17,748 nt of DNA from Podochytrium sp. JEL0797 (GCA_027596195.1 JADGJG010000504.1:1-17748); one strand, 5' to 3'; shown: positions 1 to 9,648, counted from the stretch's first letter. The notes: generated from the letters alone by a model not told the origin. Program-made: numbers and translations.

Positions 1-326
1 AACTTGACCGGTCGATGCAAAATGCGCAGAATACTTACTGCAAACCCATCCACACAGTTTTGGAAAGCACACTGTTTGGCGTGATCCCGGCATCCTCCGT
101 GCCTGTGGTGGCGCTGTGTGTTGTTGTGTTGTGGGTTGTGATGAAGTGGGGTGTTCCGTTCGTGCATGCGCTGATACTTGAGTCGCAGGACGACGAGGGG
201 GACGCGTTTTTGCCTGATGTGGCGGTGGTGGCGGGGGGTGGGAAGCGGGTAACTTCAGAGGGGCGGTATAATTTGAGGTCGAGGGGGGTGACTGGTGGTG
301 CGGAGGAGCAAAAGAAAATAAATTAA
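1..326 (+). CDS. 3' end of an unrecognised single-pass membrane protein (partial)
   Basis: The frame is open from the window edge to a TAA at 324-326, so this is the last exon, or part of it, of a gene that starts outside the window. The visible ~107 residues contain one strongly hydrophobic stretch (about residues 30-55, rich in Val, Leu, Ala and Trp) that should span a membrane. A hydrophilic tail follows with an acidic patch (DDEGD), a Gly run and a YNLRSRG end region. An AATAAA at 317-322 overlaps the stop and could be the polyadenylation signal. I do not recognise the family. The ATG at 15 is probably internal, because coding continues upstream of it. The downstream sequence is non-coding in character, which supports this being the gene end. 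Confidence 0.45.
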   Translation, partial: LDRSMQNAQNTYCKPIHTVLESTLFGVIPASSVPVVALCVVVLWVVMKWGVPFVHALILESQDDEGDAFLPDVAVVAGGGKRVTSEGRYNLRSRGVTGGAEEQKKIN

Positions 327-1183
327 AGCTGTGAATCCTTATTCGACTTCAGGCTCCAGTATACATATTCCACAAGAAGTAAAACAAAGTCTCGATTTTT
401 TTTTTATCTTCACACTCGGAAACTGGATTCGAGACGGACAGGAAGTGCTCCATTTCCACGACCCCCCTCCCCTTCCCCATGATACTATGCTCGTGAACCC
501 CCTGTCAAACTATCAACCGGCTCCGGCTCCTAATGCGAAGGTAACGCAGCCCTCAAGAAAACGACTTGGCATCAACAACGCGTCTTGTCCCTCCGACGAA
601 AGTCATTCAAATCGCCCAACTTAATTTCCACAACATATTGAGACCCCAAGAAATTCGCGTGGAAAGGCGACTCCTTCACAAGGGGGCTTTCGGTCCTGGG
701 CAGCGAATTCTTCAGAATTGAGGGACTTTCTTGGGAGAGAGGTGTGGTCACGGCAGTTTCCGTGTATATTCTCCAATCATAAAAGATGAGGCGCCGATGG
801 GGGTGTGACATTGAAAGTACTCCTCACCCGCTTAAACTGGAGAACGAGATGGAATGAAGCCCTGTGCACGAAAGACAAGGTCTGGGGGCCCTCGCGGACC
901 CAACAAGAACGAATCGCCCATTTTCTTTTCACCAGCTCAACCAAAAAGTCGCGTCTCCACTACCGACGGTTCTCTAACCTGCGAGAAGACTGTTTCAGAC
1001 ATATTCAAAAACCTGGAAAATGCAATTAAGGCTCGATATGTATGTGCAACAAACTAGATGATGAGAAGATGAAGACGATAAAGGAATATTTGAGAAAAGT
1101 CGAGATGTTTGCCCCACCCCGCCCTCACCCCTCCCTTGAAATGGTTGATTCACTTATCCAGAGATTCTCGAAAAGGGGGATGC
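327..1183. other. Mostly non-coding stretch with weak coding-like pieces
   Basis: No convincing gene is seen. Two short + strand frames (854-1057 and 1042-1233) give Lys/Glu-rich peptides that could be exons. A possible intron lies between them (GTATGT near 1038, ACTAG ending near 1058), but no known family or conserved motif is recognisable. A long T run at about 397-406 and pyrimidine-rich patches argue for intergenic or decayed sequence. Confidence 0.3.
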
Positions 1184-1192
1184 TATATTTAT
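1184..1192 (+). promoter_or_regulatory. TATA-like box
   Basis: TATATTTAT, the same string found upstream of the first repeat-family gene (5662) and in the convergent gap (13346). It lies about 40 bases upstream of the first coding-like sequence of the broken Cys-module gene, which fits a core promoter. There is no direct evidence of a transcription start. Confidence 0.3.
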
Positions 1193-1804
1193 CAATATCA
1201 AAAGAAAATGTTGTGAGCTTCTCGTGTACGTAGCTTTACGTTATCCTTGTATGGAAGGTCTTTATAACCACCCCCTCTCCCGTTCCCAGCGTGCATTGCC
1301 TGCCGACGACTCGGACATCGACACGGAAAACAAGGCGCCTCAAGTGTTTAACGCGTTAAGTGGACCAACGCGTCTTCTTGGACATGTTTTCTGGCATTTT
1401 GACAGGTTAGTTTGTTTGCAGGTACGCAAGCCACTGTTGGGCTCAATCTTGCGCGGGAGCCTTGCGAATGCAAGGGTGTTCCTCTCCGAACAAGGCAGCA
1501 AGATTGCGCGCCACGGGAAGCAAAGAATCCCCCAGAAAAGGGAATCGTGATTGTGGAGAGACGGGCTGACGGAAACAAGGGGGTCGACCGTCAAGTGCGT
1601 ATTTATTTATGCATAGATTTTTGACGTGACTCTCCCCAACAGACAATTGGACATTGACATCCTCAGCAACGACAATCACATTCTGCGTAACTCTAAATCT
1701 TGCCGCGTGTCTTCTGTTCTCGGGGAAAAGAAATGTGGAAAACACTTACGAAACGCAGTGCGCAAAGCCAAAGTAAGGAATCTTGTCATCGCAATGTAAG
1801 GCTA

Positions 1805-2136
1805 ATTTGACTTCCGACCAGACTCGCACGGAACAGATTGCCAACAACAAATGCGCCTATGGCAAGTGTGGCAACGAGCCGGTTCCGGGAAGCACTCAAT
1901 GCCCAACGCATAAAGCCCAAAATGCCCAGTTACAGGCTCAGGTACGTGTTTGCCTTCGATTAATGCGAAATCCATCAACCTCATGACTTTTCTTCCGACC
2001 AGAGTCACCGCCAGACTCTCGTGGAACAGATCGCCAACAACACATGTACCTTCCGCAAGTGTGGCAACGAACTGATTCCGGGATACGCTCGCTACGCTGA
2101 TCATGTCGCTCTCCGAGATTATCACACGTCCTATCG
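1805..2136 (+). repeat. Tandem duplication of an intron-end plus Cys-module exon
   Basis: Two direct copies (about 1808-1941 and 1989-2136) share the intron end CTTCCGACCAG, the stretch GAACAGAT[TC]GCCAACAACA, and AAGTGTGGCAACGA. The duplication therefore copied the acceptor site together with the exon. Copy 1 keeps the full C-x4-C-x10-C-x2-H set. Copy 2 has Tyr (TAC) where copy 1 has the third Cys (TGC), but keeps the His. The intron between them (1942-2002) starts GTACGTG and is 61 nt. Confidence 0.75.
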
Positions 2137-2590
2137 GTCCCAGGAGCCTCTCTTCTTGGTTCCATTACTCAGTTATTTGTCGCAACACGCGAATGTCAAA
2201 GTCGTGAGCCTCAAAAGTGCTTGGATCGTCAGATGACGGATTCGGAAATTCCAGACCCAATGCTGTTATCGTGTTTGGCGGTGTCTTGTTCGTGTTGGAG
2301 GTTGACGAAGGTGATTGTCATAGCAACCGCAGCACCAAGTACTACGGAATGGACGTGCATGGTAGACCGACGCGCTCTTCAACCAACATGGCACGGGTGT
2401 CGTAGAAATTCAATGGAACGGGGATGATGAATCCCGTCGACTTGGTGACAACAACCAAGAGATCCGGCTTTCAATCATTGCCACCATCGTGATGCAGTAC
2501 TTGCATGGCCAAAAGTCGGTTCAAGCGAGCCAATTGGATCTTTGGCTTGTCGATGCACCGGATCACCGCTTGTATTTGGACGGTATTCGG

Positions 2591-2630
2591 ACGTCGACAT
2601 TCGTTAACGTCGACATTCGTTAACGTCGAC
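2591..2630 (+). repeat. 16-bp tandem duplication (2.5 units)
   Basis: The unit ACGTCGACATTCGTTA occurs at 2591-2606 and 2607-2622 and is followed by a half unit. Since 16 is not a multiple of three, it moves the downstream frame. The frame upstream ends at a TAA inside the repeat, while the +1 frame continues open for about 19 codons to a TGA at 2685-2687. Confidence 0.85.
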
Positions 2631-2687
2631 CTTTCCAAGCCGGCTCTTGTGACCGGGCGCATTTTTTTGGGAGAGGGTGTCGTGTGA

Positions 2688-4450
2688 ATGGAGACGCCGG
2701 ACTTTGGCAACATTGATGTCCTTGAATTTCCCTCCTTCGAAGTGTTTTTCGAGCTTTTCGCTCACCGCAGCAAAATCGGGAGATACAGCCAGCTGGTTGT
2801 GGCAGCAACACTCGTTTCTGGTTTCCTTGGTTTGGGCGATGTCATCCTTGCCGAGGCACATGAAACCCAGCGTCAGCAGAACGAGACTGCCGAATCGATC
2901 ACGCACCAAGATCTGTACCGCGTGTTCTCACCATGTTTCCAAACGCTTGGTTTCCCAGCCGCTGCATCAGCGTCAGAGTTCTTGGTTCGCTTGGGAGAAG
3001 CTGCAGTTTTGTCGCGCGGGATTCATCAGCAGAATTTGATGTCGGTTCTGCAACAGAATCTCGCTGGGCGAGCGGTCAGGTTACAGGTGGAGCTGGTTGC
3101 GGGCGGAGAGTTCCTTGGCCGATTAATGTCGTGCTGGTGGTTTTTGAAGGCTATGTTGATCGTTGCGACGCGTTTCATAGGAGTTGGTAAAGGGGTGTGA
3201 ATTGAAGAGAAAAGTCTTGAGAAAGGGCTTGAATTTGGATTCTGGGCTGGATATGGATGCTGGGTTGGACGTGGATTCTATGGAAGCTGGGTTTGATGTG
3301 GATGATGAGTTTGATGTGGATGGAATCATTGACGTTTAGTAAACCGGTTTTTTAATTAAAAAGACGAGGAAAAAACCAAAAATTCCTTGATACACAAAGA
3401 TAATCTTCTTGGCAGCTGCCGTGCATCGCGTGCCTGGAGCAAGCAAATGCTTCACCAACGAAGTTATTGGAGTTGACGAGGACTTATGGACGCTGTCTGT
3501 GCAGCACTTAAATGGCCAAGTCTTTGAAGTCTCCAAGTTCGGCAAGTTCAAATGCGGGCAGAGCAATGATCGCGTAATTGACGCGAGCCAAGGTGATTCT
3601 GCCAACTTCACTTCTCCACTTTTTCAACTTCAAATTGCGCAAAACAGGTCCAGCCCGATCTTCAAAAAAAAGCGCGAGAGTGGAAGAAGCTGCACCATAA
3701 AATTCGATGCTGCTATCCACTCCCTCAGCCAGTGAGGGAATGTACTCGTTTTCCATGACGTCGGGGTCGAACCACGCGACGTGCACACCAAGCCCAGCGG
3801 CAGCCATTGACCCTGTACCTTCTTGACCAATATTCCGTGTCTGTCACCCTGTGTTTTTATCCTTCTCCTGCACACGTGAGGCCAATGGAGAACCAAGTGG
3901 ACTCGTTGCCCGTGTCCTTGATGATCATGTTTCATGCCCCATGTGGGGTTGATGGTCTGCCTGCCTGTTGGTCGCGTCGAAATACAAACTCGACTGGTCA
4001 AAGTTCTTGATGGCCGGGGTGGCGACTTGTTCGCGTTCGACGTTCCTGTGAACAGCGTCGTCAAAAGAAACGACCTTTGGATCGGAGGGTGTGTCAGCGG
4101 TCAATTTGAAACAGGAATAAAGAAATTTTGTTTATTTTTTTGGTTGATTGTGTTTTTTGAGAAGGAAACAGAGCGAGGGAAGGGGAAGTGGAGTGTCATT
4201 GCTGTGGTCCAGCGAATTACTTGCTTCTTGCGCAAAAACCACAGTACCGGGTGTTCATTCCGCGACTTCAAATTGTAAAATATTAAACGGCCCCCCCTGG
4301 TTCCTTGTTCGTTTTCTTAAGACCGATGAAAAGCCGTCGTTCCTGGCGGCGAATTCATCACTTGGTGGGTCGAAAGCGTTGTCTGAATTCTCATCTCAGT
4401 AACATACGATTAATGAATTCTATTCTGAGAGAGGTCTTTTTTCCCCTCAC
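2688..4450. other. Unassigned region with ambiguous open frames on both strands
   Basis: Several frames are open here on both strands and none matches a family I know. The most protein-like on the minus strand are 3508-3807 (starts MAAAGLGVHVAWFDPD, rich in Leu/Ala/Glu), about 3915-4105 (ends NRQADHQPHMGHET) and 2604-2870 (AAVSEKLEKHFEGGKFKD). On the plus strand 2688-3200 is open for 170 codons. No exon chain with consistent phases could be built on either strand. The balanced, protein-like quality on both strands suggests old coding sequence now decayed, or a multi-exon gene whose splice sites I could not resolve. Confidence 0.3.
3217..3336 (+). repeat. Imperfect short tandem repeats (GGAT/GATGTGGAT type)
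   Basis: Degenerate units around TTGGATTCTGGGCTGGATATG and TTTGATGTGGATGATGAG recur. Read on the plus strand they give an acidic [LF]-D-[MV]-D peptide ending in TAG at 3337-3339. Read on the minus strand they give a Ser/Asn/Pro repeat (STSNPASI). Neither reading can be tied to a gene with confidence. Confidence 0.45.
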
Positions 4451-4678
4451 CCTTCGACGGATGTCCTTTGGGCCGGTTGCGATTCCTTTTTTTGGACACC
4501 CTTTTCAAACTCAAAATGCATGTGGTCCCACCCTTCCCTCCGCACCATCCCCACCCCCATGGCCATCGCACATGCCTGCATCCACGAGAGGAGCACTATA
4601 GGGAACGTTCAGAGCTTTTGGAGTCGCTGATGGCTCGGATTGGGCTTCGGATGGCTTGAATTGCGCTTGATTGGCGAC

Positions 4679-5541
4679 ATGGCGTTTTGTATGCATGCAC
4701 CTCCAACCGAATCTGGACCGCACGGGCACGAAACTACACCTATGTGCCCGAAATTCATATTGGAACCTATGCGTATGCACTCGGCAGACCCAAAAGCCTC
4801 TCCCTGGCATCGAATTCGCAAACCCGCGAAGCTAACCTGCAACATTCTTCCAACAGGGCTGCCATCAACAAGAAGAGAAAGTTTATCGCCGACGGAGTGT
4901 TCTTTGCCGAACTCAACTCCTTCCTCGCCAAGGAGCTCGCCGAGCAGGGATACTCTGGTGTCGAGGTCCGCGTGACCCCCACCCGTACTGAGATCATCAT
5001 CCGTGCGACCAAGACCCAAGACGTTTTGGGTGACAAGGGTCGTCGCATTCGCGAGTTGACCTCGGTTGTGCAGAAGCGTTTCAACTTCCCCGAGAACACT
5101 GTCGAGCTCTACGCCGAGAAGGTTGCTTCCCGTGGTCTTTCTGCCATTGCCCAGGCCGAGTCCCTCCGTTACAAGCTCATTGAGGGTCTTGCCGTCCGTC
5201 GTGCCTGTTACGCTGTCATGCGTTTCGCCATGGAGTCTGGTGCCAAGGGTGTCGAGGTCATTGTGTCTGGAAAGCTCCGTGGAGCCCGTGCCAAGGCCAT
5301 GAAGTTCGTTGACGGATTCATGATCCACTCTGGTCAGCCTTCCATCGACTTCATTGACTACGCTACCCGCAACGTCTTGATGAGACAGGGAATGATCGGA
5401 ATCAAGGTCAAGATTATGCTCCCCGCCGAGAACGGAAAGCGTGGAAAGATGCCCCTTCCCGACTGCGTCACCATCCTCGAGCCCAAGGAGGAGACTGCCC
5501 CAGCTGCCTTCCCGGTTGCTGTCCCAGTTGCCACTTTGTAA
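4679..5541 (+). CDS. RPS3: 40S ribosomal protein S3 (uS3)
   Basis: This is a structural protein of the small ribosomal subunit, at the mRNA entry side. Exon 4857-5541 encodes the family almost end to end: an N-terminal [13 protein letters not shown] segment, the KH domain with its GDKGRRI loop, [42 protein letters not shown]-like and [14 protein letters not shown] blocks, and a short acidic then Ala/Pro tail ending in VATL. The exon begins one base before a codon after CTAAC...CCAACAG, so the preceding exon must end in phase 2. The best candidate is ATGGC at 4679-4683, a 5-nt first coding exon followed by a 173-nt intron with a weak donor (GTTTTG). The total would be 229 residues. Codon use is strongly C-ending, as expected for a highly expressed gene. 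The body is certain; the first exon is tentative. Confidence 0.93.
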
Positions 5542-5607
5542 GAGTCCACATTGTTTGGGCATGGCGTTTTTGTTGTTTGGAAATGAAGTCGTCTTTGTGT
5601 TCAAGGA

Positions 5608-5613
5608 ATAAAA
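5608..5613 (+). terminator. AATAAA polyadenylation signal of RPS3
   Basis: AATAAA lies 67 bases after the RPS3 stop, in a T-rich 3' region that ends before the next gene's TATA-like box at 5662. Confidence 0.55.
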
Positions 5614-5661
5614 TGCCAACTTTGAATACTTCATGTTTTTCTGAATGGAATGGGTGTGGTG

Positions 5662-5670
5662 TATATTTAT
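5662..5670 (+). promoter_or_regulatory. TATA-like box upstream of the first repeat-family gene
   Basis: TATATTTAT lies only 14 bases before the ATG at 5684. If transcription starts about 30 bases downstream, as is usual, the ATG at 5684 would be missed and translation would begin at 5723 or 5741, both in the same frame. Confidence 0.4.
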
Positions 5671-5683
5671 CAAGTCTCCAAAA

Positions 5684-7986
5684 ATGGACGCGGAAACCCA
5701 ACGCCTCCACTCGGAGCTCGCCATGCTGCGATGCCTCGCCATGACGCAGGACAAGAACAACAAAGATCTCGAAAAGCGGATGTTCAAACTCGAAGCCCAA
5801 AACAAGGCCCTCAAGGACCAACTCGCTGCGCATCCAAACACGGAACCCCCCTCACCGCCCCCCTGCCCAGCGTCTCCTGCCGAAGACCTCCTCGCACTCC
5901 AGAACCGCATCATCCAACTCGAAACACAACTCAATGAAGCCACTGAGGCTCTCCACCAAAAGAACTCCACCCCTTCGAAACCCGCACCTCCCGGCCTCAA
6001 ATCCCCCGACACGCCCCTCTCGCAACCAGCCAACGTATGGTCCCGCGTGGTTCAGCAAAAATACCCGACCTTCAAATCAACCACCTCCACCCCCGCTGTT
6101 CGCGAACACGCGCGCGATTTCATAGTCAGGCGCGGCATCCAAGAAGTCATCGTGAGCGGCAGAAAGTTTCTGTACATCCCAGAGAATCTGCACGCGGCAT
6201 TTTTGAGACACATGGGTGACGTGTTGGAGGACGAGACGGGATTTAAGAATGAGTCTGCTGGGGTTGGTGCTGGGACCGGAAAACGGAAACGCGCACTCGA
6301 GAGCGACGACGACGATGGCGGCGAGGAGGAAGAAGAGGAGGATCAAGAATGGGACGATGAGGGGGAGGAGGATCTCGAGTTGGACGATGACGACGAGGAG
6401 GAAGACGACGTGGGGCAGGGTGATGATGAATCGTCTGTTGAGATGCCAGCGTCGATTTCATCGCGTCCCACCCTCCCACCGCCCACGCCCGGAGACCCCG
6501 CCCCTTCATGGATTGATCTCGTGCGCAAACACGTGGACCCGACCTTCAAGTGCGATGAGAAAGATGCGCGATGCACCTGGATCCGCAAATTCGTTTACGA
6601 ATGGCGCGATGTAAAGAATCTTCCGACACGCAGCACAAAGGCGTTTGTGGTTCCACGGGAACTGCAAGATGCTTTTTTGGAGTATGTGCGCGGCGTGGTG
6701 GGCGAGGCGAATGATATTGGGATGCCTGTATCGATACCCCCTTGGCGGAAACGCCGAAGCATTGACCGCGAATTGTTTGGCCGAGGTCAAGAAGTGGAGA
6801 GGAAGGAGGGTCTTGAGAAAGTCTTTGCGGATTCGGGTGACTCGCCAATGCCGGGCTCCGGGGTGTCTGCGGTGACCCCCCGTGTGTGGGGACGCGTAAC
6901 CATTGACCGCAATTTCGGCCAAGGTCCTGAGGTGGAGAGGAAGGAGGGTCTTGGGAAAGTCTTTGGGGATTCGGGTGACTCGCCAATGTTAGGCTCCGCA
7001 GAGCCCTCGTGGATGGATTTGGTGCGCGACAACATTGACCCGGATTTCAAGTGTGATCAGGCGGATTTGCGTTACGTCCGATTGCGCAAGGCTGCGTACA
7101 AGTTTCGCGCAAAGTACGATTTGACGAAGCGGAACGGTTTGCAGTCCTTTCTGGTGCCTGCCAAACTGCAGCCGGAGTTGTTGGAAATCATGTGGGCTGT
7201 GGTGCGCAAATACGACGAAGAGAACGGTGGTGGGTCGTCATCGTTGGGGGGATTGGAGCGGAACGTCGTGAGCAGCGACCATGAAAATGTCGGACACGGT
7301 GATGAATGGGAGGAGGAAGACGAGGTTCTCGAAGAAGGCAATGTGGCTTCGATTCCGTCCCCGCATCATCCCCTCCAGGCCAATCCAAGTTCCGCCGAAT
7401 CGTCTTGGCATGATCTCGTGCGAACCCACTTGGATCCGAAATTCAAGAACGATCAGAACGACACACGGTGCAATTTCGTTCGACGATTCGCGTATGAGTT
7501 TCAGAGAAAGCACGACTTGGCAAAACGGACTCGAAGGGCTTTTGTGGTTCCTGCCAACCTGCAGGATGATTTCTTGGAAACCATGAGGGGTGTGCTGCTC
7601 AAGTGGGATCAACGACGCGTCATTTCATCATCGAGTCAACTGGAGCCAACGCCCGGCGCCAAAATCTCGAAGTCGGAGAGCGGGACCGACCTTCTGCCAG
7701 CCATGAGGTTTTTCTAAATCATTTCTCACCGCTTTTTCTCACCGTGTTTTCTGCACTTTGCAGCGTGATCATGGAAATCATGCCCAAATGGCACATCATG
7801 GAGCCAGACGACCAAGCTCATGTGGAAAGCAAGGTTCGAGAATTCATGGAGGAGCAGATGGAGGACGGGTTTACTGAATGTTTTCTTCCTGACGGGTCGG
7901 TTGGTGTTCCCTTGGGGTTCTTGGATGACTTTCGAACTTGGTGGGCTGAGAATTTGCCGAAAGCTTTTCCGGATATGTTTGTGTGA
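5684..7986 (+). CDS. Repeat-family protein A (four W-LVR/PTFK units), unknown function
   Basis: Two exons (5684-7707, 7764-7986; 56-nt phase-2 intron) encode 748 residues. The order is: helical, Leu-rich heptad-like N-terminus (about 1-100); a divergent repeat unit (117-183, WSRVV ... FLYIP); a basic patch KRKR (about 200); a long Asp/Glu tract (207-250); repeat units at about 275-342, 442-512 and 574-642; and a C-terminal module of 74 residues. Full units share W-x2-LVR-x3-DP-x-FK-x-D, a central Arg/Lys-rich helix with A-Y-x-F, and F-[LV]-V-P-x2-LQ-x4-LE. A 47-residue linker is duplicated between units two and three. The basic and acidic stretches suggest a nuclear, perhaps chromatin- or nucleic-acid-associated protein, but that is inference. 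I do not recognise the family. It lies 142 bp after RPS3. The start could be 5684, 5723 or 5741. Confidence 0.85.
6761..7000 (+). repeat. Duplicated 141-bp linker inside protein A
   Basis: Two direct copies with a 141-bp period (from 6761 and from 6902) encode IDR-x-F ... EVERKEGL[EG]KVF[AG]DSGDSPM. The last ~65 bases of each are almost identical (for example GTGGAGAGGAAGGAGGGTCT in both), so this duplication is much younger than the divergence between the domain repeats on either side. The period is a multiple of three and the frame is kept. Confidence 0.85.
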
Positions 7987-8184
7987 ATATTGAGTACATT
8001 ATCATTTATCAAAGAGGGGAGGGTGGAGCTGTTGAAGGAGTTAGGAAAAAATGTGCAACGTACTTTCCAAGTGCTGGTTTCCGAACGGGTGCTGTGTTCA
8101 TTGTTGCCTGCAAGGAGGTTTGGTTCGGTGAAGTCGTAATTGATTTTTGAAAAGTTTGATTTTCGCTTTGGCCCACACCGCTTC

Positions 8185-9648
8185 ATGACGCAGAGGCTCG
8201 CAGACCCGATCGAAGCAAGCGACAACAAGCTTGTTGCGCTTTACACCACCGGCCTTGAGGCAGCCCACACGGCACTCGCAGAGATGCTCCCGCAGTCGGA
8301 ACTCCCCTCGCTGATTGCATCCGCTCCGGCCTCCACCACGACCCCCCCTGTCCCTCCCGAACCCCTCCTTGCGCAAAACCGCATTTCCAGTCTCGAGGCG
8401 CAGCCCACGCCAGCAGCGGACGCCCTCGACCAACGATCCACCAATCTCCAAATGCTGCATCACGGATCCTCCTCAACACCCCCGCAAGCACTCACACCCA
8501 GCGTTTCCGCCAACAAATCAAACCTTTGGAGCAAAGTGCTGATGCTGCGGTTCCCCGCATTCAAAACGCACGAATTCACTCCCAAAGTGAGACAACACGC
8601 CGCCCGCTTTGCTGAGACCCACGGACTCGAGGACGTTATCAGAAGCGGTCGAAAGTACATTTACATTCCGCCTGAACTACATCTTGCGTATTTGGACCAC
8701 ATGGAGGAGTTTTTGCTGGCACCTGTGGAGATTGCGGTTGCGCCTGCCCCTGTCCCTGTCCCTGCCCCTGCCCCTCCCGTGGTGGCAAATCGGGGCATCA
8801 AGCACGATCGAGATGCAGGCCACTCGAGCAAGAGGGATGATGTGACGAACGGTTGCGGTTTGGATGAATCCGGGGGCGGCTCGCAGAAACGAGCACGCGT
8901 TGTCACACCACCACCAAAGTCGAAAATGAATGCGAGTCTCACGAATCCGAAGAAGGGAAGCAGCAGCAAAAAGGTAGTCCGCGATGTTGAGGTGGACCAA
9001 GCAGGGCGTGTCGGCGTCTCGTGGATCGGCCTCGTGCGCTCACACATTGCACCAACCTTCAAAGCGAATCCGTTCGATAGGCGATACCAGAACATCAAAA
9101 AGGCCGCGTTTCGGTTCCGGGATTCGCATGGTTTGAACGATATGAAGTCGAAAAAGGGTGCGTTTTTGATTCCTCCCCAGTTTCAAGACCAGTTTGTGGA
9201 GTGCATGAGGGAGGCGATTGATGAATGGGGTGGTGATATGGAGGCGGCTGTGGAGCGAATGGCCAAAGGGAGAGTGGGGTCGGACGGTACTGCTGTGAAA
9301 GTGGAAGATTCCGAGGATTTCAATACGCGTGCGAAGTTGCAGGACGAACCAGAGTTTTTGAGTGCTCATAGGTGGGTGAATTTTGCGCCCTTCAGACTTT
9401 TTGTTGTCCTCATTCATTGCTCCAGTGTGATCGAATCTACAATGCCCGACTTCAAACAACTCTGTGATGATGATCGAAACTCGGTGGATGTGGCAGTTAA
9501 TTGTTGGTTGGAGGACCGTTTGGGGGATAAGTTTGAGACTTGTTTTCTTCCGGACGGGCCACTTGGGATTCCTCGTGCGTTGGTGGAAGAGTTTCGGGAG
9601 TGGGTGTTGAAAGAAGTGCATAGCATGTTTGTGGATGAGTGCGAATGA
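8185..9648 (+). CDS. Repeat-family protein B (two units), unknown function
   Basis: Exons 8185-9371 and 9426-9648 encode 469 residues. It is a paralogue of its neighbours. The N-terminal part LLAQNRISSLEAQ matches LLALQNRIIQLETQ of protein A. A divergent unit lies at 113-178 (NLWSKVL ... SGRKYIYIPPELH), next to a Pro/Val/Ala run (about 185-200) coded by CCTGTC/CCTGCC hexamers. A basic patch QKRARVV follows, then a full unit at 278-348 (WIGLVRSHIAPTFK ... GAFLIPPQFQ). The C-terminal module reads CFLPDGPLGIP with RALVEEFREWV. The 54-nt intron has no in-frame stop, so an unspliced message would still be read through with 18 extra residues. The splice is chosen because both neighbours have an intron at the same codon, phase 2. 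The ATG at 8185 is the first in frame. Function unknown. Confidence 0.85.
   Translation: MTQRLADPIEASDNKLVALYTTGLEAAHTALAEMLPQSELPSLIASAPASTTTPPVPPEPLLAQNRISSLEAQPTPAADALDQRSTNLQMLHHGSSSTPPQALTPSVSANKSNLWSKVLMLRFPAFKTHEFTPKVRQHAARFAETHGLEDVIRSGRKYIYIPPELHLAYLDHMEEFLLAPVEIAVAPAPVPVPAPAPPVVANRGIKHDRDAGHSSKRDDVTNGCGLDESGGGSQKRARVVTPPPKSKMNASLTNPKKGSSSKKVVRDVEVDQAGRVGVSWIGLVRSHIAPTFKANPFDRRYQNIKKAAFRFRDSHGLNDMKSKKGAFLIPPQFQDQFVECMREAIDEWGGDMEAAVERMAKGRVGSDGTAVKVEDSEDFNTRAKLQDEPEFLSAHRWVNFAPFRLFVVLIHCSSVIESTMPDFKQLCDDDRNSVDVAVNCWLEDRLGDKFETCFLPDGPLGIPRALVEEFREWVLKEVHSMFVDECE

Larger units (their letters stand above)
1224..2687 (+). pseudogene. Broken multi-exon gene: Cys/His modules plus restriction-endonuclease-like segment
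   Basis: Exons at 1643-1772, 1822-1941 and from 2003 join in consistent phase. The last two each encode a module C-x4-C-x10-C-x2-H (or a decayed form) likely to bind zinc. The 1643 exon holds a version whose first Cys is Arg, and about 1465-1520 holds a weaker one. Further on, 2208-2360 in another frame reads RPN then about 12 residues then LEVDEGDCH, and 2366-2607 reads VEIQWNGDD. These resemble the RPD ... EVDE-x2-H ... IRFNPD pattern of a PD-(D/E)XK-like nuclease domain that I recall beside similar Cys modules in giant viruses and algae. The parts lie in three frames with stops between them, the 5' exons do not join in phase, and a 16-bp duplication at 2593 shifts the end. I read it as decayed, though missed introns could explain some breaks. 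The family link rests on remembered patterns. Confidence 0.45.

Noticed and set aside
2688..4110. Crinkler-type or other effector gene on the minus strand
   Set aside because: The composition was suggestive, but no defining motif or consistent exon chain could be found.
4687..4857. N-terminal extension of RPS3 from a TTG
   Set aside because: It starts at TTG, is not conserved, and a CTAAC branch site with a CAACAG acceptor lies right before the conserved protein.
4609..6033. 474-codon open frame on the minus strand
   Set aside because: It is antisense to RPS3 and the start of protein A. RPS3 is certain, and its C-ending codon bias leaves the opposite strand open.
6077..6588. Minus-strand and off-frame open reading frames over the acidic tract
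   Set aside because: They are low-complexity mirrors (Ser/Pro/Arg-rich) of the GAN/GAG repeats that encode the Asp/Glu tract.
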